From: Levilactobacillus tangyuanensis
GTDB taxonomy: Bacteria > Bacillota > Bacilli > Lactobacillales > Lactobacillaceae
Assembly (NCBI RefSeq): GCF_003946545.1
Contig: NZ_RHOA01000011.1
Coordinates: 1 to 64,000 of the forward strand
Reading direction: 5' to 3'
Length of the DNA stretch: 64,000 nucleotides
In this document: positions 16,688-24,029 of the stretch, in pieces
Layout: each line of letters begins with the position of its first letter
Position numbering within the stretch: the stretch's first letter is position 1
Position numbers and translations under genes: made by a program
Notes under the pieces: model-generated
Database searches by the model: none
Told to the model about the DNA's origin: nothing
The model's input: the letters and a program-made list of their open reading frames with translations, nothing else

Positions 16688-17437
16688 CTAATTGGTTGAA
16701 AATCCTTGTTGATGCAGACCGGCTAGGATGCCAGCCCGCTGTTGAGGATCACGACTCAGTTCCGCTGCGATGTGATGGGAGAAGGTTTCGTCTCGTTGAT
16801 GCGACTCACGTTTATGGTAATAGTCCGTGATGAGTTGGTCGTAAGCAACCAGGCGGTCGTCGGTTGGCTTGAGCCGCTGATAGGTATTTTCGAAGTGGAT
16901 CAGGCTTTGTGGTAACCGGGGCTTCTGGCCGGGTTGGTCGGCCGGATGGCCAATGGCTAGGCCGAGCAATGGGAAGGTGAGCTGGGGCAAGTCAAACAGG
17001 TCAATTAATCGTGGCACATCATTTAAAATGCTGCCCATGATGGTGCTCCCTAAGCCCAGGCTCTCACCCGCGGTGACCATGGCTTCCGTCATGATAGTCG
17101 CATCAAAGATGCTTGCCAGGAGTTTGTCGGTACTGTGAAGGTTAGTCGTTGCGGTGGGATCGTTTGGCGCCAACTGCTGATTACGGAATTGGTCGGCGAC
17201 AATCAAGAAGTAATGGCCGGCCCGCTGTAACCAGGGATGACCGGTGACCTCGGCGAGGACGGCGAGCTTTGCCGGATCGGTCACGCTAATGATGCTAGCT
17301 TGCTGCGAAAAGGTACTGGTTGGGGCGTGCTGGGCCGCACTGACCAGGGTCGTGACCTCTTCTTCGGTCAACTTGGTCGTCGTAAACTGCCGCACGCTGC
17401 GGTGAGTCATCAACGTTTCCAAGGTTGGATTAGTCAT
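16688..17437 (-). CDS. NADPH-dependent flavin reductase/nitroreductase (NfsA-FRP type)
   Basis: 249 residues. FMN-dependent oxidoreductase of the nitroreductase superfamily: SVRQFTTTKL near the N-terminus is the FMN phosphate-binding motif, and the C-terminal excursion with HKRESHQRDETF resembles the FRP/NfsA branch. The long upstream frame extension is rejected; ATG 17437 has AGGAGGT upstream and overlaps the end of the NrdI-like gene by 8 bases, so the two are translationally coupled. Likely role: reduction of flavin, quinones or nitro compounds, possibly delivering electrons to the flavodoxin-like partner (inference). Confidence 0.85.
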   Translation of the reverse strand: MTNPTLETLMTHRSVRQFTTTKLTEEEVTTLVSAAQHAPTSTFSQQASIISVTDPAKLAVLAEVTGHPWLQRAGHYFLIVADQFRNQQLAPNDPTATTNLHSTDKLLASIFDATIMTEAMVTAGESLGLGSTIMGSILNDVPRLIDLFDLPQLTFPLLGLAIGHPADQPGQKPRLPQSLIHFENTYQRLKPTDDRLVAYDQLITDYYHKRESHQRDETFSHHIAAELSRDPQQRAGILAGLHQQGFSTN

Positions 17438-17903
17438 GAAGCGCGACCTCCTTTTGCCGGGCGACCAGGGCGTCGTATACCCGGGATTCATCGCGTGGAA
17501 CCCCGCGGAGTTCGTAGCTGGCCACAAAGGGGGCGTTAAACTTTTTGGCATAACGCTTGGCGGTCAGACAGTACTGTTCATTAAAGTTACGATTGCCACT
17601 GCCGACAACCCCGATGAGTTGGTCGGCGTTATCACCATATTCGATGTATTCACCCAAGACGTTGGTCATGAGTTCCTTAACGCCGTTGTCGATGCCGTTA
17701 CCACCATCGAGATAGGTGGGGACGAAGCAAAAGTAAGGGGTTGTTTCGGCATTGAAGTCACTGACCTCACTAATTTCCGTCGAGACAATGGTTGGCTGAG
17801 TCGCGTCCTTCGCATGTTGTTTGGCGGCGTAGGCGGTGAGGTTCGCCACAAAATTACGGGTGTTGCCTTCAATAGAAATAAATAGAATTCGTAAGGGTTG
17901 CAT
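17430..17903 (-). CDS. NrdI-like flavodoxin
   Basis: 157 residues, flavodoxin fold. The phosphate-binding loop SIEGNTRNF and the later segment GVVGSGNRNFNEQYC are characteristic of NrdI, the flavoprotein that oxidises the manganese cofactor of class Ib ribonucleotide reductase. No nrdE or nrdF is nearby; the partner is a nitroreductase instead, so it may be a stand-alone NrdI paralogue. ATG 17903 is chosen because GGAGG lies 8 bases upstream; the earlier in-frame ATG overlaps that site. Confidence 0.82.
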   Translation of the reverse strand: MQPLRILFISIEGNTRNFVANLTAYAAKQHAKDATQPTIVSTEISEVSDFNAETTPYFCFVPTYLDGGNGIDNGVKELMTNVLGEYIEYGDNADQLIGVVGSGNRNFNEQYCLTAKRYAKKFNAPFVASYELRGVPRDESRVYDALVARQKEVALHD

Positions 17904-18077
17904 GTTGGGTTCCTCCATTTTCTTCGCCAGTTAAGCTCTATCCAGTGTACACGGATCTGGCAAAAATTGCTGGCATGATGATGACTCCAAAACAACAAAA
18001 TTGCCCCGGAATCTTGTCAAATTTTAGGAGATATGCTATCCTGTGGTTACTTTAAGAAAGAACGAGGTATTCAGCCG

Positions 18078-18089
18078 ATGCGTAACTAA
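18078..18089 (+). CDS. Candidate leader peptide MRN (upstream ORF)
   Basis: ATG CGT AAC TAA, preceded by GAGG about 10 bases upstream, sits at the beginning of the structured leader of the ABC-F gene. Very short upstream frames of this kind sense ribosome stalling in leaders of antibiotic-resistance ABC-F genes. Too short to support by itself. Confidence 0.3.
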   Translation: MRN

Positions 18090-18111
18090 TCAATCAACCA
18101 ATGTTAGTCAG

Positions 18112-18230
18112 TTTCACCCTTTATGAGGGGTGAAGTGGGCCTGCAAAGGGGATTGATGGGACGCGCGACTGAATTGCCAAGGCAGTCAGTGGGCGCCATT
18201 TCCAGTTGGGAAATGTGACCACTTTTTTTG
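18112..18230 (+). promoter_or_regulatory. Transcription attenuator leader of the ABC-F gene
   Basis: Three nested signals: a hairpin (TTCACCC with GGGTGAA, 18113-18134); a hairpin pairing ACTGA (18168-18172) with TCAGT (18186-18190); and an intrinsic terminator (18188-18229, AGTGG..CATTTCC with GGAAATG..CCACT, followed by seven T). The second hairpin uses the bases that begin the terminator stem, so the two are mutually exclusive. A terminator 60 bases before a start codon, with competing folds, indicates attenuation. Confidence 0.6.
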
Positions 18231-18289
18231 TGCGATCAAGTAGTGGGTAGTTGCCAGCAATCCCGGCTTTTAAAGAGGGAGACGATTTT

Positions 18290-19801
18290 TTGACACAAAT
18301 AACTTTAACGAATATCACAAAAACTATTGCTGGTAACCAGCTCTTCACGGCGCCACACTTAACCGCTCAGACGGGCGACGGGATTGGCATCGTTGGGGCC
18401 AACGGGGGTGGTAAGACCACCTTGGCACGCTTGATAGCCGGGCAGGACGCCGACTTTACTGGTGAACGTCACGTCGATCAGTCGGTGACACTGGTTCCCC
18501 AGATAGCACCCACCGACGGCCGTTCGGGTGGCCAGAGTATGTTGGACCGAATCCGTCGGGCCCTGGCTCAACGCCCGGCCTTACTTATCCTGGACGAACC
18601 ATCTGCCAACCTCGATGATGATCATCAAAGGTGGTTAATTCAGCAGCTGCTAGCCTATCGCGGCCTGCTACTGGTGATTTCTCATGACCGAGAATTGCTA
18701 AATGCCGTTGCGACCGGCATCTGGTCTTTAAGTGAACACGAGTTCCGTCAGTATAATGCCGGATTTGCCGCCTTCGAACAGCAACGAACGGAACACCGGC
18801 AGAATCAGTTGCAGGCATACCAACACGAACAACGGGAAAAGCGGGAGGTCCAACAGGCCATTCAGGCACGCCATGAAAAGGCTGCGCGTATTCGTAAAGG
18901 GAGTCGGCACATGAGTGCCCAAGAACGGGCCAATTCGAAGTCCTTGCGCGAAGACAATGCCGGGAAGATGGAACGCGGCGCGCGGGCATTAAAGGATCGT
19001 GCCAGCCGAGAGATGACCACGGAGAAACCGCATGAGGTGGCCGCGTTGAAGCTGTTGGCGACCGACCTGCCCCCGGTAGTTGGTAAGCAGCTGGTCACGG
19101 TGAGCGACCTGCATTTGATGCGAGACCATCACGATCTGTTGCATCACGTTAATTTTCGGATTAAGCCGGGGGAACGAGTCGCCATTAGTGGACCTAATGG
19201 AAGTGGAAAATCCACCTTGATTGATCAGATTCTGGCAGGGGTGCCGGGCACCCGCTTGGCTCCCAGTGCGCGGATCGGTTATTTCCATCAAGACATGACG
19301 CAATTGCCATTAGACCAGACGGTTTGGGCGACCATTGCGGCCGCTACTACCCTGGATACCAACCGGACACGGCAGATCATGGGCGCCTTTGGCCTGACTG
19401 CCATCTTCTATGACCGCTTGGTGGGCGACTTAAGTGGAGGCGAACAGGTCAAGCTCCAGCTGATCACGATTCTGGTAAGTGCCAGTAATCTGTTGATTCT
19501 CGATGAACCCACGAATTACCTCGACTTACCGGCGTTACGAGCGTTAGAGGACTTCTTGATTGGCTACCCGGGCACGGTGTTGTTCGTGGCCCATGACCAG
19601 GCCTTCCGGGACCGGGTGGCCACCAGAACGTTGGTGGTTCAAGACCACCAGTTGATTGATCCCGAGCGGACGGCGGTGGGGACGCCCTCGTCTGACCTGC
19701 CACAATTAAAATTTGAATATGATCAGTTGATGATGGCGCCGAAGCTGGATACGAAGCGACTCCAGGAGCTAAGAGAACAGATTGATCGCTTACAAAGCTA
19801 A
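18290..19801 (+). CDS. ABC-F family ATPase, probable ribosome-protection type
   Basis: 503 residues and two nucleotide-binding domains without membrane segments. NBD1: Walker A GANGGGKTTLA, signature SGGQ, Walker B LLILDEPSANLD. A basic coiled-coil linker (about 170-265, rich in Gln/Arg/Glu) follows. NBD2: Walker A GPNGSGKSTL, signature LSGGEQ, Walker B LLILDEPTNYLD. The short distance between Walker A and the signature in NBD1 is as in the Msr/Vga/Lsa group, which displaces antibiotics from the ribosome. The start is TTG 18290 behind GAGGGAG. The leader contains a terminator, consistent with drug-inducible expression. Confidence 0.85.
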   Translation: MTQITLTNITKTIAGNQLFTAPHLTAQTGDGIGIVGANGGGKTTLARLIAGQDADFTGERHVDQSVTLVPQIAPTDGRSGGQSMLDRIRRALAQRPALLILDEPSANLDDDHQRWLIQQLLAYRGLLLVISHDRELLNAVATGIWSLSEHEFRQYNAGFAAFEQQRTEHRQNQLQAYQHEQREKREVQQAIQARHEKAARIRKGSRHMSAQERANSKSLREDNAGKMERGARALKDRASREMTTEKPHEVAALKLLATDLPPVVGKQLVTVSDLHLMRDHHDLLHHVNFRIKPGERVAISGPNGSGKSTLIDQILAGVPGTRLAPSARIGYFHQDMTQLPLDQTVWATIAAATTLDTNRTRQIMGAFGLTAIFYDRLVGDLSGGEQVKLQLITILVSASNLLILDEPTNYLDLPALRALEDFLIGYPGTVLFVAHDQAFRDRVATRTLVVQDHQLIDPERTAVGTPSSDLPQLKFEYDQLMMAPKLDTKRLQELREQIDRLQS

Positions 19802-20038
19802 GCGCGTTGACCGTCGGCAAGGTCACGGATTGTGTTAGTTGTGATTAGTGTTTTCTGCTAAGTGGGCAACTTGTAAGTTGGACTAACCATCTCAGGGGTT
19901 AATTGCAACGAATACACCGGTCCATGGTAAATTGAGTCTAGAGAACGGACCGACAGCCGTACTCAACAATCCTACAATTCTACGAGATGAGTCAACGCGG
20001 CTCAATGGTCTTCATCCACTATTGGGTCTTAAAGCATC
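19802..20038. other. Intergenic region after the ABC-F gene
   Basis: About 240 bases before the shared terminator. I see no gene, promoter or strong structure in it. Confidence 0.4.
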
Positions 20039-20073
20039 AAAAAACGGTCTGGCAATTTGCCAGACCGTTTTTT
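20039..20073. terminator. Bidirectional terminator
   Basis: AAACGGTCTGGCAA pairs with TTGCCAGACCGTTT, with T tracts on both sides. It lies between the ABC-F gene and the convergent CBS-domain gene. Confidence 0.85.
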
Positions 20074-21434
20074 TAGTCATCATTCTTTTCTGGATCGGTC
20101 ATTTCAATCCGCTTCTGTGGGGGATTGACCGTCACCTCTAACCAATTGATAAAGGAATTCTCATAGTCGAGGACCTTTAAATCAAAGTTTTCCAGATGAA
20201 TCACGTCGTTGACCTTGATGGTAGGGTAGTTATCGATGATAAACCCGGCCATCGTCACCGTTTCGGTGGATTCAAATCCCTTGATGTCCGTGTTGAAGTA
20301 CCGTTCAAAGTCATAAGTCGTCATCTTACCATTTACTTGGTAGGTGCCGTTAGGCTGTTTGAAGATGTACTGGTCATTGGCATCGTCGATTTCATCGCGA
20401 ACTGTTCCAAACAGTTCTTCGTAGATATCCTTATCCGTAATGATCCCGGAAGTCCCACCATACTCGTCAACAACAACGACGATTGGCGTCCGTTTCTTAA
20501 TCATCTGTGACAGGACCTGGGTAATTGGCGTCGTTTCCGGCGTCGTCGAGATATCCCGAATTAACTTGTCGACCCGGATAGAAGAATCCACCTGTTGCTG
20601 TCGAATCAAGTCATAGTTGTAGACGTAACCGAGAATCTTATCCTTATCGTTATCGGCAACCACTGGGAGCCGGCTAAACCGTTCCTGTAAGTAGACGTTT
20701 AACGCGTCCTTGACGGTGGAGGTGATATCGATGACTTCCAGCTGCGTCCGGTCAATCATGATGTCCTTGGCAACCTTGTCATTCAATTCGAAGGCCCGTT
20801 GCATGTAAACCAGGTCATTCTTTTCCAATTCCCCACCTTCCACGGCACTCCGTGAAAGGTTTAGGATTTCAGCTTGAGAGAAGACTTCATCACTTTCGTT
20901 TGCAACCTTGAGGCCCATGAGCTTAACGACGCCAGAGGCACTGCTGTTGAGTAACCAAACGAATGGGTAGAAGAGGACGTGGCAGTAATGTAGTGGCGTT
21001 ACCACTAACATTAAGACCTTCATGGGCATATCAATCGAAATGTTCTTAGGAACAATTTCGGTGAAGACCACTTCCAGGTAGGTCAATAGGAGTACCCCGA
21101 CAATCACACTAATCGTGTGGGCCGTGGCCCCATTGAGGTGGGCAGGTGCTAATCCGTCTAACAGAATGTCGACGAAGAAGGTTTCCCCAATCCACCCAAG
21201 GATGATCCCGGCGAGGGAAACCCCCACTTGGGTCGTTGATAAATATTCGTTTAAATTGGTAACCATTTTCATGGCCCGATTAAGCTTCACTGACGGCTTG
21301 TCTAGTTCCGCAATTTTTTCTTCTAAGGCACTAGGCCGCGTCTGGACTAAAGCAAACTCGCAGGCAACAAAGAAAGCTGCAAATAAGAAGGTAATTAAAA
21401 TAATAATTAGATTCACAACTATCTGACCGCTCAC
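20073..21434 (-). CDS. CNNM/HlyC-CorC family membrane protein with CBS domains
   Basis: 453 residues. Order: DUF21/CNNM membrane domain with about four helices (1-190), a CBS pair (about 205-335; DRTQLEVIDI at the start, VVVDEYGGTSGIITDKD near the end) and a C-terminal CorC/HlyC transporter-associated domain (about 350-440). Family members affect Mg2+ or Co2+ export; haemolysin naming is historical. The start is GTG 21434 with GAGG 8 bases upstream. Monocistronic. Confidence 0.9.
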   Translation of the reverse strand: MSGQIVVNLIIILITFLFAAFFVACEFALVQTRPSALEEKIAELDKPSVKLNRAMKMVTNLNEYLSTTQVGVSLAGIILGWIGETFFVDILLDGLAPAHLNGATAHTISVIVGVLLLTYLEVVFTEIVPKNISIDMPMKVLMLVVTPLHYCHVLFYPFVWLLNSSASGVVKLMGLKVANESDEVFSQAEILNLSRSAVEGGELEKNDLVYMQRAFELNDKVAKDIMIDRTQLEVIDITSTVKDALNVYLQERFSRLPVVADNDKDKILGYVYNYDLIRQQQVDSSIRVDKLIRDISTTPETTPITQVLSQMIKKRTPIVVVVDEYGGTSGIITDKDIYEELFGTVRDEIDDANDQYIFKQPNGTYQVNGKMTTYDFERYFNTDIKGFESTETVTMAGFIIDNYPTIKVNDVIHLENFDLKVLDYENSFINWLEVTVNPPQKRIEMTDPEKNDD

Positions 21435-21644
21435 ACATCATTCCTCATTTCATAAAGTTTCTATCCCTCTATTATAGCGCGTCTCAGCGCCTTTTCACAG
21501 GGGGTGAATTGAAGCAAATTTTACCCTTTATACGTTCGCTTAGCAACCGAACACGAGGAAAAAGTTAATTTCGAAATGGGATATTTAACGTTTTGACCAA
21601 AAAGGACTAGACTGAAATTAGTAACATCAAAGGAGATTTTGATT

Positions 21645-22007
21645 ATGGCAGATACACCAAAGGAAAAAGTAGAGACACCAACTGTTGATATTCCAAAAGA
21701 AGACGTGGAAAAGGCAGCGAAGTTGGTTCTGGATCCGGGGTATGTGACGAAGAAGGATTTACCAAAGATGGCAGATTTAGCCTGGGCGACCGCTTTATCT
21801 GATGCTGTAACAAAGCATTTCTTAAACAACGATGACGACCATGACCCTTACGTTTACTTCGAACAATTTGACTTCGATGGTGGCGATATTGATTCGATTA
21901 TCTTCAATATGGATATCATCAAGACCCGTGAGGAAGCCTTGGATGACTTGGCTGAAGCATTGGGTGAAAAGATTGTTAACCATGAGGTTGACCAAACGAC
22001 CTACTAA
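21645..22007 (+). CDS. Hypothetical acidic protein (120 aa)
   Basis: Unrecognised. A soluble, strongly acidic protein with a Lys/Glu/Pro-rich N-terminal 25 residues and an Asp-rich stretch (NNDDDHDPY) in the middle. AAAGGAG lies 8 bases before ATG 21645; the in-frame TTG at 21639 is too near the ribosome site. It has its own terminator and is located between the CorC gene and hsp20. Confidence 0.7.
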   Translation: MADTPKEKVETPTVDIPKEDVEKAAKLVLDPGYVTKKDLPKMADLAWATALSDAVTKHFLNNDDDHDPYVYFEQFDFDGGDIDSIIFNMDIIKTREEALDDLAEALGEKIVNHEVDQTTY

Positions 22008-22023
22008 AGTCGCGGTGATTGGA

Positions 22024-22057
22024 AAGACTTCGACAGCGATGTCGAGGCCTTTTTTAT
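22024..22057 (+). terminator. Terminator
   Basis: TCGACA pairs with TGTCGA, with flanking AAG/CTT-type pairing and six T. Confidence 0.7.
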
Positions 22058-22169
22058 TGGGTAAATGCCATCGAGAATGTTTGACCATTTGACGAAACAA
22101 TTTTATTTTTTTCTGACCGATCAACTTCTGTGAAGCTTTAAAATACCGTGATAGCGGCATTTATATGAA

Positions 22170-22204
22170 GCAATTAGCACTCTATCTACGCGAGTGCTAA
22201 TTGC
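22170..22204. promoter_or_regulatory. CIRCE element (HrcA operator)
   Basis: TTAGCACTC-N9-GAGTGCTAA (22174-22200) is a perfect match to the CIRCE consensus. Flanking GCAA/TTGC extends each arm to 13 bases. It lies about 70 bases before the hsp20 start, so hsp20 should be repressed by HrcA and induced by heat. Confidence 0.95.
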
Positions 22205-22273
22205 TTGCATTGCTGACCAATCCTGACTATTATAGACAATGTAAACAAGGAAGACAGAAAGGGGTTATTGATT

Positions 22274-22699
22274 ATGGCTAATGAAATGATGAACCGCAAC
22301 TTTGACTTATTCGATCCAATGAACTTCTTAAATGAAGTAGGCAACTTGGGTCATGACATGTTTAATGGTGACAACATGATGAAGACGGATGTCGTCGAGC
22401 ATGATCAAGACTACGTTGTGACTGCCGAAGTGCCTGGCTTCAAGAAGGATGACCTGCATATCGACTACCGTGACGACACGCTACGGATTTCTGGTAAGAG
22501 TCATGTCAATGATGAATCAAAGGACCAGGATGGCCGGATCTTACGGCAAGAACGTCGGAGTCAAGACGTTGCCCGTTCCTTCTACCTGCCCGACATTGAT
22601 GTGAAGCAGGTTCAGGCAAAGTACGCCGACGGTATTTTGACGTTGACGTTGCCTAAGGAAACGAAGACGGATGATCATCACGAAATCAGTATCGACTAG
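22274..22699 (+). CDS. Small heat-shock protein, Hsp20/alpha-crystallin family
   Basis: 141 residues. ATP-independent chaperone that holds unfolding proteins. The alpha-crystallin domain spans about 35-130, with VTAEVPGFKKDDLHIDYRDD and the closing YADGILTLTLPK motif; a short Met/Asn/Phe-rich N-terminal arm precedes it. ATG 22274 is 7-8 bases after AAAGGGG; the in-frame TTG at 22268 is less likely. Controlled by the upstream CIRCE element, unlike many Firmicutes hsp20 genes under CtsR. Confidence 0.95.
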   Translation: MANEMMNRNFDLFDPMNFLNEVGNLGHDMFNGDNMMKTDVVEHDQDYVVTAEVPGFKKDDLHIDYRDDTLRISGKSHVNDESKDQDGRILRQERRSQDVARSFYLPDIDVKQVQAKYADGILTLTLPKETKTDDHHEISID

Positions 22700-22735
22700 G
22701 GCGACCGCGTTCGTGATTAACCACAACTAAGCAGA

Positions 22736-22778
22736 AGAGGCCATCAATCCCAGACGGATTGATGGCCTCTTTTTTTAG
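22736..22778. terminator. Bidirectional terminator
   Basis: AGAGGCCATCAATC pairs with GATTGATGGCCTCT, with T tracts. It lies between hsp20 and the convergent aldo-keto reductase gene. Confidence 0.88.
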
Positions 22779-23623
22779 TATTGTTTGCCTGACTCGTAGA
22801 CGATCTCGGGGTCATTGCCCGTGCGGTGATTCTGATTAAGCAAGTCAATCATGGTCAGCTCGTCCTGATCGAGTTCAAAATCAAAGACATCGGCGTTGGC
22901 GGCTATTCGATCGGGATGGGTCGACTTAGGAATCGGCACCACGCCGTGTTGTAATTCCCAACGCAAGACAATTTGGGCCACGGATTTGGCATGGTGCTTG
23001 GCAATTTTGGCCAGCATAGGATTGTCGAGTACGGTCCGGCGGCCCAGTGGGCTCCAGGCTTCGGTCACAATTTTTTGTGATTGGTCATAGTCTACCAGTC
23101 CTTGCTGGTTGAGATAGGGGTGGTATTCAACCTGATTCACAACCGGCATTTCCTTGGCCTGGGTCGCTAGGAGTTCCAGGTGGGCCACGGAGTAGTTAGA
23201 GACTCCGATGGACTTAACTTGGCCGTTGGCCTTGAGTTGTTCCAGGGCCCGCCAGGTTTCGAAGAAGTGTTCACGAACGGGCCAGTGAATTAACAACAGA
23301 TCGAGATAGTCCGTTTGCAGCCGCTTCAGCGATCCCTCGACGGCCTTCATGGTCCGATCGTAACCCTGGACAACCTCGGCGACCTTACTGGTTAGGGTAA
23401 AGCCTTCACGCGGAATGCCTAGTTGGTGAAAGGCTGGTCCCAAGATATCCTCGTTGCGATAGAGCATGGCGGTGTCGAAGAGCCGGTAACCGGCGTCCCA
23501 CGCGGCCTGGATGCTGGTGTTCATGGTGGCCTGATCCTTAATCAAATAGGTCCCGAAGCCTATAACTGGGATGGTCTTGCCATCGGCCAAGGGGATGGTG
23601 TCACTCATTTTTGTTAATGCCAT
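22775..23623 (-). CDS. Aldo/keto reductase
   Basis: 282 residues, (beta/alpha)8 NADPH-dependent carbonyl reductase of the AKR5-like bacterial group (2,5-diketo-gluconate reductase-like). The catalytic tetrad is visible: Asp and Tyr in FDTAMLYRNE, Lys in LTSKVAE, His in LLLIHWPV. The C-terminal IPKSTHPDRI motif binds the cofactor phosphate. GAGGAGG lies 9 bases before ATG 23623. Substrate unknown. Confidence 0.92.
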   Translation of the reverse strand: MALTKMSDTIPLADGKTIPVIGFGTYLIKDQATMNTSIQAAWDAGYRLFDTAMLYRNEDILGPAFHQLGIPREGFTLTSKVAEVVQGYDRTMKAVEGSLKRLQTDYLDLLLIHWPVREHFFETWRALEQLKANGQVKSIGVSNYSVAHLELLATQAKEMPVVNQVEYHPYLNQQGLVDYDQSQKIVTEAWSPLGRRTVLDNPMLAKIAKHHAKSVAQIVLRWELQHGVVPIPKSTHPDRIAANADVFDFELDQDELTMIDLLNQNHRTGNDPEIVYESGKQY

Positions 23624-23696
23624 ACGCGTACGGCCTCCTCACATTAATGTTGCGTCATGAATTCATCTTAAGCTAAAATGAAGGCAATGACAACGC

Positions 23697-23858
23697 TTAC
23701 TGTGGCCGGTGAAACTGGTCAAACAGGTTAACGCTGGCTTCGATCAGCATCCCGCCGGTCATGATCCACATCGCTAACATGCTATGATTGGTTAACATAC
23801 AACCCAATAGAATGAGGTACAAAACAAATAGAATGATTGACGTTGATTTGTGATTCAT
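23697..23858 (-). CDS. Small membrane protein (53 aa)
   Basis: Two hydrophobic segments (about 6-25 and 28-45) with a short polar tail. ATG 23858 has GGGAGG 8 bases upstream; the longer frame to 23879 overlaps that site. Unrecognised. Confidence 0.65.
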   Translation of the reverse strand: MNHKSTSIILFVLYLILLGCMLTNHSMLAMWIMTGGMLIEASVNLFDQFHRPQ

Positions 23859-24029
23859 AATGGTTCCTCCCTTGAACAACTAAGTCGATTATACCCACTG
23901 TTTGGTCAAAGTGTTAACTGCTAACGATTCGGTTAAATCCGTGGGAATTCTCACAAATCAAACGGGGGTCCAGGTGGGAAGCGAGTACAATAAAGGTAAA
24001 GCAAGTGGACGGTAAAGGAGGCTTGGGCA

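Noticed and set aside
22079-22094. TTTGACC-A-TTTGACG resembling a CtsR operator
   Set aside because: CtsR heptads are spaced by three bases; here the spacer is one, and a perfect CIRCE already explains heat control.
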